Part shown: positions 22,206-27,367 of the stretch, piece after piece | How positions within the stretch are numbered: the first letter of the stretch is position 1 | How the letters are laid out: each line of letters starts with the position of its first letter | Source of the DNA: Peptoniphilus_A hominis | Lineage (GTDB): Bacteria > Bacillota > Clostridia > Tissierellales > Peptoniphilaceae | Direction of reading: 5' to 3' | Assembly: GCF_040096015.1 (NCBI RefSeq) | Contig: NZ_JBBMFO010000028.1 | Coordinates: 1 to 27,367, forward strand | Length of the DNA: 27,367 nt | Translations under genes and position numbers: made by a program | The notes under the pieces: model-generated | Database searches by the model: none | Told to the model about the DNA's origin: nothing | What the model saw: only the letters and a program-made list of their open reading frames with translations

Positions 22206-23540
22206 ATGAGTTCAAGAAATCTCACTTTTTCCGTAGGTGGAGTTCACATGGACGAACACAAAACTTTGACAGAAAAGATTGCAATTGAGAGGATGCCAAG
22301 TCCTAAGATTGCCTACATACCTATGTCACAACACATTGGAGCACCTTGCTCACCAGTTGTGTCAAAGGGCGATTCTGTTAAGGTTGGACAAATGGTGGGT
22401 AATTCTGATGCTTATATATCAGCTGCTATACACTCTTCTGTATCAGGTACAGTTAAAGAGATTAAAAAAATGTACACAGCTGATGGAAGGTATTGTGATT
22501 GTGTCGTTATAGAAAACGATGGCAAAGACGAAATGACTGATGACCTTAAATCTTTTAAAGATTATAAGGATCATCCAATAGACGACTTAATTCCTTTCAT
22601 TAAAGAAAAGGGTGTCGTTGGTATGGGCGGCGCTGGTTTCCCTCTTCACGCAAAATTAAAAGGTGAAGACCCAGTGCTTGATGAATGTATAATAAATGGG
22701 GCAGAATGTGAGCCTTTCCTCACTTGTGACCACAGAATTATGCTAGAAAGAACTGAAGAAATATTAGAAGGACTAGACATCTTCTCATATTTTTATAACA
22801 AGGATGTTTCCTACATGGCAATTGAAGAAAATAAACCTGACGCAATTGCTAAAATGGAAGAAGTTATAGGGAAAAATCCTAATTGGAGTCACTTAAAGGT
22901 TGTTGGATGTCAAACTAAGTATCCACAAGGTGATTCAAAGAGACTTTCTGAAGCTGTTGTTGGAAGAATTGTTCCACAAAATGGTGTAACAAATGATGTT
23001 GGAGTTTTCCTAACAAATGTTGGTACAACTCTTGCATTTTATGAAGCAATGATAGAAGGAAAGCCTTCTTATGAAAGAGTAATAACTGTTTCTGGTTCTG
23101 GAATTAAGGAACCAAAGAATATTCTCGTTAAAATAGGTACTCCTGTTGGAGATATTTTAGATTTCTGCGGAGGAGTAAAGGAAAACTTTAAAGAAATTAT
23201 TTGCGGTGGTCCTATGACTGGTAAGTCAGTATTTAGCCTTGATGCACCTGTTACAAAGACTACTTCAGGTATTTTAGTTTTCACTGAAGAAGAAGTTACA
23301 GAAAGAATTGAATCTCCATGTATTAGATGTTCAAGATGTGTAGATCACTGTCCAGCAAATATTAATCCAACTGATATTAATCATGCAATTTTAAAGGGCG
23401 ATGTTGATTTATGCAGCAGCTTACACGCTGACCAATGTATGGAATGTGGAATATGTTCCTTTGTTTGTCCAGCAAAGAGACATCTAAGTGCATCTGTTAA
23501 ATTAGCTAAACGAGAAATCAGAGCTAATCAAAAGAAATAG
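22206..23540 (+). CDS. rnfC: Rnf complex subunit RnfC
   Basis: 444 residues, with AAGGGGTGAAG about 6 nt upstream. N-terminal barrel-sandwich segment (about 10-85), Nuo51-like NADH/FMN-binding fold with GVVGMGGAGFPLHAKL (about 135-150) and NGAECEPFLTCDHR, SLBB-like region, then two [4Fe-4S] motifs, CIRCSRCVDHCP (about 374-385) and CMECGICSFVCP (about 412-423). RnfC is the peripheral cytoplasmic subunit where NAD+ is reduced. First gene of the operon, order C-D-G-E-A-B as in other clostridia. Confidence 0.96.
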   Translation: MSSRNLTFSVGGVHMDEHKTLTEKIAIERMPSPKIAYIPMSQHIGAPCSPVVSKGDSVKVGQMVGNSDAYISAAIHSSVSGTVKEIKKMYTADGRYCDCVVIENDGKDEMTDDLKSFKDYKDHPIDDLIPFIKEKGVVGMGGAGFPLHAKLKGEDPVLDECIINGAECEPFLTCDHRIMLERTEEILEGLDIFSYFYNKDVSYMAIEENKPDAIAKMEEVIGKNPNWSHLKVVGCQTKYPQGDSKRLSEAVVGRIVPQNGVTNDVGVFLTNVGTTLAFYEAMIEGKPSYERVITVSGSGIKEPKNILVKIGTPVGDILDFCGGVKENFKEIICGGPMTGKSVFSLDAPVTKTTSGILVFTEEEVTERIESPCIRCSRCVDHCPANINPTDINHAILKGDVDLCSSLHADQCMECGICSFVCPAKRHLSASVKLAKREIRANQKK

Positions 23541-23551
23541 GAGGGATCAAT

Positions 23552-24544
23552 TTGGAAAATAATAAAATAACTAAAGATCCGATGACAGTAAATGAAGCTC
23601 GCTTCGTTTCACTTGCTCCTCACATTAGGTCAAATGACACGGTTCAAAAGATTATGCTTGATGTAATCATAGCACTTGTTCCTGCAATGATTGCTTCCGT
23701 ATATTTCTTCGGAATGAGGTCAATTCTCTTGATTCTAACTTGTGTAGTAGCTTGTGTAGCAACTGAGTATGTAACTCAATCTGCACTTAAAAAGACTGTA
23801 CAAATAAGGGACTTATCTGCTGTAGTAACTGGAATTTTGATTGCACTAAATATGCCTCAATCTTTCCCACTATGGATGGCAGCTTTCGGATCCGTTTTTT
23901 CAATATTAATAGTAAAAGAATGTTTTGGTGGTATTGGTTTTAACTTTATGAACCCGGCTCTTGCTGCAAGACTTGTACTTATGGCATCATGGCCAAAACA
24001 AATTACAGGTTATATTTCACCTGAATTATTAAAACAAGGTGTAACTGATTTAGATTCAATAACTTACGCTACACCACTTCAACTTATAGCAGCTGGAGAC
24101 TTTGCAAATCTTCCTCAAATGAAGGATATGTTTATTGGAAACATTGGCGGAGTAATTGGAGAAACTTCAGCAATTGCACTTTTAATAGGTTTTGTTTATT
24201 TAGTAGTTAGAAAGGTTATTTCTTGGGAAATTCCAGTAATTTATGTTGCAACTACTGCAGTATGTCTTGGAATTTTAGGTATTCCTATGAATATAATTCC
24301 TTACGAATTATTAGCAGGAGGTCTATTACTAGGTGCTATATTTATGGCAACTGACTACACTACAAATCCAATAAACAGAAAGGGAAGAATAATATTTGCC
24401 CTTGGCTGCGGTATTTTAACTGCAGTAATAAGAGTAAAGGCATCTCTTCCAGAAGGTGTTTCCTATGCAATATGTCTAATGAACCTTGCAACACCTTTAA
24501 TTGACAAGCTTACAGTAACAAGTGCTTATGGGGAGGCGAAGTAA
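23552..24544 (+). CDS. rnfD: Rnf complex subunit RnfD
   Basis: 330 residues beginning with TTG (23552), with AGGAGG at 23539-23544. NqrB/RnfD family membrane protein with eight to ten hydrophobic segments. The covalent FMN site is predicted at Thr174 in TYATPLQL, corresponding to the (S)GAT-P-L site of RnfD. Other landmarks: FGGIGFNFMNPALAARLVLM and ATDYTTNPINRKGRIIFALG. It carries electrons through the membrane and takes part in ion movement. Confidence 0.95.
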   Translation: MENNKITKDPMTVNEARFVSLAPHIRSNDTVQKIMLDVIIALVPAMIASVYFFGMRSILLILTCVVACVATEYVTQSALKKTVQIRDLSAVVTGILIALNMPQSFPLWMAAFGSVFSILIVKECFGGIGFNFMNPALAARLVLMASWPKQITGYISPELLKQGVTDLDSITYATPLQLIAAGDFANLPQMKDMFIGNIGGVIGETSAIALLIGFVYLVVRKVISWEIPVIYVATTAVCLGILGIPMNIIPYELLAGGLLLGAIFMATDYTTNPINRKGRIIFALGCGILTAVIRVKASLPEGVSYAICLMNLATPLIDKLTVTSAYGEAK

Positions 24545-25129
24545 ATGAAAGAACCAGTAAAATTTGGAATTATACTTTTAGTTTTCTGCGCCCTATCTGC
24601 AGGACTTTTGGCAGTTGTAAATAGTTTTACTGCTCCAGTAATTGCAGAAACTGAACTAAAAAATACACTTGCATCTTACGAAGTTATCTTTGGCGAAAAT
24701 GCAGATGGCTTTGAAGAATATGATCAAGAAAAATTATCTTCAATAAAAGAAAAATATCCAACTATTGAAAAAATCTTTGTTGCAAAAAAAGGCGACCAAG
24801 TTGTTGGATACGGTGTAAATGTTAAATCAAATGGTTATGGTGGAGCTATGGTCAATGCTCTAGGATTTTTACTTGATGGAGATAAAATCGCTGGATTTAG
24901 AAATATTTCCAATGGTGAAACAAGTGGATTCGGTTCAAGAATCACAACTGATGAATACTATCCATCTTACGAAGGAAAATCTGCAGCAGGTCCTTTAAAA
25001 CTTTCAAAGGATCCAAAGGCTGAAGATGAAGTTATGTGGCTTACATCAGCAACAATTTCATCTAAGGGTGCTCTAGCAGGTTCCAACGATGCCATTCAGG
25101 TTTATGACGAAGTTTTAAAGAATGAATAA
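24545..25129 (+). CDS. rnfG: Rnf complex subunit RnfG
   Basis: 194 residues; the ATG follows the rnfD stop with no gap, and GGGGAGG is the ribosome site inside rnfD. One N-terminal TM helix (about 7-27), then an extracytoplasmic FMN-binding domain. The covalent FMN is expected on Thr170 in LTSATISSKG, the S/T-(G/S)-A-T flavinylation motif. GYGGAMVNALGFLLDGDKIA matches the family. An ApbE-type flavin transferase would be needed; none is in the window. Confidence 0.95.
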   Translation: MKEPVKFGIILLVFCALSAGLLAVVNSFTAPVIAETELKNTLASYEVIFGENADGFEEYDQEKLSSIKEKYPTIEKIFVAKKGDQVVGYGVNVKSNGYGGAMVNALGFLLDGDKIAGFRNISNGETSGFGSRITTDEYYPSYEGKSAAGPLKLSKDPKAEDEVMWLTSATISSKGALAGSNDAIQVYDEVLKNE

Positions 25130-25140
25130 GGAGGATTAAA

Positions 25141-25737
25141 ATGAAATTATCTAAAGTATTCTTAGACGGTGCTTTTAAAAACAACCCCGTATTCATCCAA
25201 CTTATAGGGCTTTGTTCAACACTGGCTATCACAAATAACTTAACAAACTCATTGGCAATGGGAGTTGCAGTTACTTTCGTACTAATAATGAGTAACGGAG
25301 TAGTATCTGCACTTAGAAATATAATACCTGATAAAATAAGAATTCCTTGTTTTATAGTAGTAATTGCCACTTTCGTAACATTAGTACAAATGATACTTCA
25401 AGCTTATTCACAACCAATTTATTCAGCACTTGGTATTTTCTTACCACTAATCGTAGTTAACTGCTGTATCCTTGGTGAAGCTGAAGGTTTTGCTTATAAA
25501 AATGCCCTTGTTCCATCAATAGTTGACGGAATAGGAACAGGCGTTGGATATACTATTGCCGTACTTGCAATGGGTCTTGTTCGTGAATTCTTCGGATATG
25601 GCACACTATTTAATGTTAATATTTTGCCAGAATCTTATCCAGGAATTGGAATTATGGGAGCTCCAGCAGGTGCCTTCATACTTCTAGGATTTTTAATAGC
25701 AGGATTTAAACTATTGTTAAACAGGAGGGCAGACTAA
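25141..25737 (+). CDS. rnfE: Rnf complex subunit RnfE
   Basis: 198 residues, AGGAGG upstream. Six-helix RnfA/RnfE/NqrDE family membrane protein: FKNNPVFIQLIGLCSTLAIT at the start, YSALGIFLPLIVVNCCILGE in the middle, and GAPAGAFILLGFLIAGFKLL at the end. The conserved Cys pairs of the two family members (here in LCST and NCCILG) are thought to hold an iron centre within the membrane. Its stop overlaps the rnfA start by one base (TAATG). Confidence 0.95.
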   Translation: MKLSKVFLDGAFKNNPVFIQLIGLCSTLAITNNLTNSLAMGVAVTFVLIMSNGVVSALRNIIPDKIRIPCFIVVIATFVTLVQMILQAYSQPIYSALGIFLPLIVVNCCILGEAEGFAYKNALVPSIVDGIGTGVGYTIAVLAMGLVREFFGYGTLFNVNILPESYPGIGIMGAPAGAFILLGFLIAGFKLLLNRRAD

Positions 25738-26315
25738 TGTTAGAAAGTATTATTACGATTTTAATTTCAACAATACTTGTAAATAATTATGTTTTTGCGC
25801 AATTCTTAGGAATTTGTCCCTTCTTAGGTGTATCTTCCAAGACAGAGACTGCCCTTGGAATGGGAGTAGCCGTTACCTTTGTAGTTGTACTTGCATCTGC
25901 AATAACATGGCTAATTCAAATTTTTGTATTAGATAAATTTGGACTTGAGTATTTACAAACAATTGCATTTATTCTTGTAATTGCATCACTAGTACAATTT
26001 GTAGAAATGTTTATTAAGAAGTCATCACCTTCACTTTACCAAGCCATGGGTGTATATCTTCCACTTATTACTACAAACTGTGTTGTACTTGGTGTAACAG
26101 TTTTAAATGTTCAAAATGGATATAACTTAATAGAAACAATATTTAGCGGATTTGGAGCTTCAGTAGGTTTCACACTTGCACTTGTACTTATAGCAGCACT
26201 AAGAGAAAAATTAATGCTAGCAGATGTACCAAAGGCACTTCAAGGAGTTCCAATTGCACTTGTTAGTGCAGGCCTAATGGCAATTGCATTTTCAGGTTTC
26301 GGCGGATTGGTATAG
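25737..26315 (+). CDS. rnfA: Rnf complex subunit RnfA
   Basis: 192 residues, six hydrophobic helices, homologous to RnfE but inserted with opposite topology in the known family. Landmarks: NNYVFAQFLGICPFLGVSSK and AMGVYLPLITTNCVVLGVTV, each with one conserved Cys. AGGAGGG inside rnfE is the ribosome site. Translational coupling with rnfE is suggested by the 1-nt overlap. Confidence 0.95.
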   Translation: MLESIITILISTILVNNYVFAQFLGICPFLGVSSKTETALGMGVAVTFVVVLASAITWLIQIFVLDKFGLEYLQTIAFILVIASLVQFVEMFIKKSSPSLYQAMGVYLPLITTNCVVLGVTVLNVQNGYNLIETIFSGFGASVGFTLALVLIAALREKLMLADVPKALQGVPIALVSAGLMAIAFSGFGGLV

Positions 26316-26324
26316 GAGGTAATT

Positions 26325-27242
26325 ATGGAAATGAGTACAGTACTTACCCCAGTCTTGTTTTTGGGAATTGCGGGAGCCTTTTTTGGAGTAATTCTTTCAA
26401 TAGCATCAAAGGTTTTTTATGTAGAGGTAGATCCAAAGGTCGCTGAAGTTAGAGATGCATTGCCAGGAGCAAACTGTGGAGCTTGCGGCTTCCCAGGTTG
26501 TGATGGTTTAGCAGAAGCCATTGCCAATGGAAAGGCACCAGTAAATGGCTGCGTAATTGGTGGTGCAGACACTGCAGAAAAAGTCAGTGCAGTAATGGGC
26601 GTTAACGCAGGAAATGTAGAAAGAAATATTGCCTGTGTACTTTGCCAAGGAGACTGCAACAAGGCAAAAAATAAATATGATTACAATGATTTAGTTGACT
26701 GTAGATTAATTTCTGACTACCAACAAGGAGCAAAGGCATGTAACTTTGGTTGCTGCGGCGGTGGCACTTGCGTAAGTGTCTGCGAATTTGACGCAATTCA
26801 CATGGTAAATGGAGTTGCAGTAGTGGACAAGGAAAAATGTGTTGCCTGCATGAAGTGTATCAACATTTGCCCTAAAAAAATCATTGCACTTAGACCTTAC
26901 AAATCAAAGACAGTTGTTGAATGTAAATCACTTGATCCAGGAAAAGTTGTAAGAACGAACTGTAGCATTGGTTGTATCGGATGTGGAATCTGTGAAAAGA
27001 ACTGTCCTAAGGATGCAATCCATGTAGAAAACAACCTAGCATCAATTGATTATGACAAGTGTATCAACTGTGGAATTTGCGTTTCAAAATGTCCAACAGG
27101 AGCAATTTATTGCGAATATCCTGAAAGAGTGGAAAAGATGAAACAAAAAGAAAAAGAAAAGAAAGAAAAAGAAAGACAAGCAAAACTTGCAGAAGCCCAA
27201 GCTAAAAAAGCTCAAGCAGAAAAAGAAAAAGTTAATGCTTAA
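26325..27242 (+). CDS. rnfB: Rnf complex subunit RnfB (multi-cluster ferredoxin subunit)
   Basis: 305 residues, AGGAGGT upstream. N-terminal TM helix (about 7-28), a 4Fe-4S domain with GANCGACGFPGCDGLAEAI (about 48-66) and a following Cys, a CVLCQGDC region, then two ferredoxin-like domains with CCGGGTCVSVC, CVACMKCINICP, CSIGCIGCGICEKNCP and CINCGICVSKCP. This predicts about five or six [4Fe-4S] clusters, as in clostridial RnfB. It accepts electrons from reduced ferredoxin. The last 40 residues are an Ala/Lys/Glu/Gln-rich charged helix with no counterpart in the catalytic domains. Last gene of the operon. Confidence 0.95.
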   Translation: MEMSTVLTPVLFLGIAGAFFGVILSIASKVFYVEVDPKVAEVRDALPGANCGACGFPGCDGLAEAIANGKAPVNGCVIGGADTAEKVSAVMGVNAGNVERNIACVLCQGDCNKAKNKYDYNDLVDCRLISDYQQGAKACNFGCCGGGTCVSVCEFDAIHMVNGVAVVDKEKCVACMKCINICPKKIIALRPYKSKTVVECKSLDPGKVVRTNCSIGCIGCGICEKNCPKDAIHVENNLASIDYDKCINCGICVSKCPTGAIYCEYPERVEKMKQKEKEKKEKERQAKLAEAQAKKAQAEKEKVNA

Positions 27243-27262
27243 TCTTTAAAATCTAAATTAAG

Positions 27263-27289
27263 AAACTGTCGTGCAAGCGGCAGTTTTTT
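27263..27289 (+). terminator. Terminator of the rnf operon
   Basis: AAACTGTCG (27263-27271), 6-nt loop, CGGCAGTTT (27278-27286), one wobble pair, ending in six T. It lies 20 bases after the rnfB stop. Confidence 0.88.
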
Positions 27290-27291
27290 CT

Positions 27292-27334
27292 GGCTCTATA
27301 ATATCTGTTGGGGAGTAAATCTCTAACAGATATT
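27292..27334. repeat. Palindromic element, copy 2 (left part; possible IS end)
   Basis: Matches 5289-5331 at 42 of 43 positions, but then diverges: where copy 1 completes the palindrome with ATAGAGCC, this copy continues into TTTATATAAAAAAATTGCAC. GGCTCT at its outer edge is just 3 bases from the rnf terminator. The pattern would fit the left end of an insertion sequence whose transposase and right end lie beyond the window. Confidence 0.7.
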
Positions 27335-27367
27335 TTTATATAAAAAAATTGCACTTATACGCATTTA

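Overview
The window is AT-rich, closely packed DNA with strong AGGAGG-type ribosome sites, many 4-nt gene overlaps, occasional TTG starts, lipoprotein lipoboxes and an Rnf complex. It fits an anaerobic low-GC Firmicute. The end of an SLH-anchored surface protein with Rib/YPDG-like repeats, together with Rnf and polyamine and nucleoside uptake genes, suggests the Peptoniphilaceae (Peptoniphilus, Anaerococcus, Finegoldia type). This placement is inference from gene content; there is no rRNA or tRNA in the window.

Layout. 1-2052: 3' part of a large cell-wall surface protein, closed by a terminator. 2053-5613: an accessory-looking, very AT-rich patch. It holds two unrecognised membrane proteins, a 65-residue antitoxin-like protein, the winged-helix tail of a lost gene, a HAD phosphatase, two small repeat families and a candidate structured RNA with its own promoter and terminator. 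5614-6744 (-): an RNase H-fold protein with eroded active-site positions and an internal tandem duplication. 6886-10620 (+): cysteine desulfurase and ThiI (tRNA thiolation), overlapping lemA and a TPM-domain gene. 10617-11327 (-): a DUF1624-type membrane acyltransferase, convergent with and overlapping the TPM gene.

11463-15781: a polyamine uptake operon (XRE-cupin regulator, potA, potB, potC, potD) with a near-consensus promoter and candidate operators. 15865-16893: an unrecognised membrane protein with a large extracytoplasmic domain. 16994-21942: a nucleoside-type ABC uptake system (BMP lipoprotein, terminator and second promoter, double ATPase, two permeases). 22145-27289: the complete rnfCDGEAB operon for the ion-pumping ferredoxin:NAD+ oxidoreductase. 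A perfect 16-bp palindrome resembling a Rex (NADH-sensing repressor) operator overlaps its -10 box. 27292-end: a second copy of the palindromic element seen at 5289, possibly the left end of an insertion sequence that continues outside the window.

How the genes work together: most of the window is core anaerobe physiology, namely energy conservation (Rnf), import of polyamines and nucleosides, and sulfur transfer to tRNA. The least explained parts are the 2.4-5.6 kb patch, its putative small RNA, and the shared palindrome. I found no CRISPR array and no complete mobile element.
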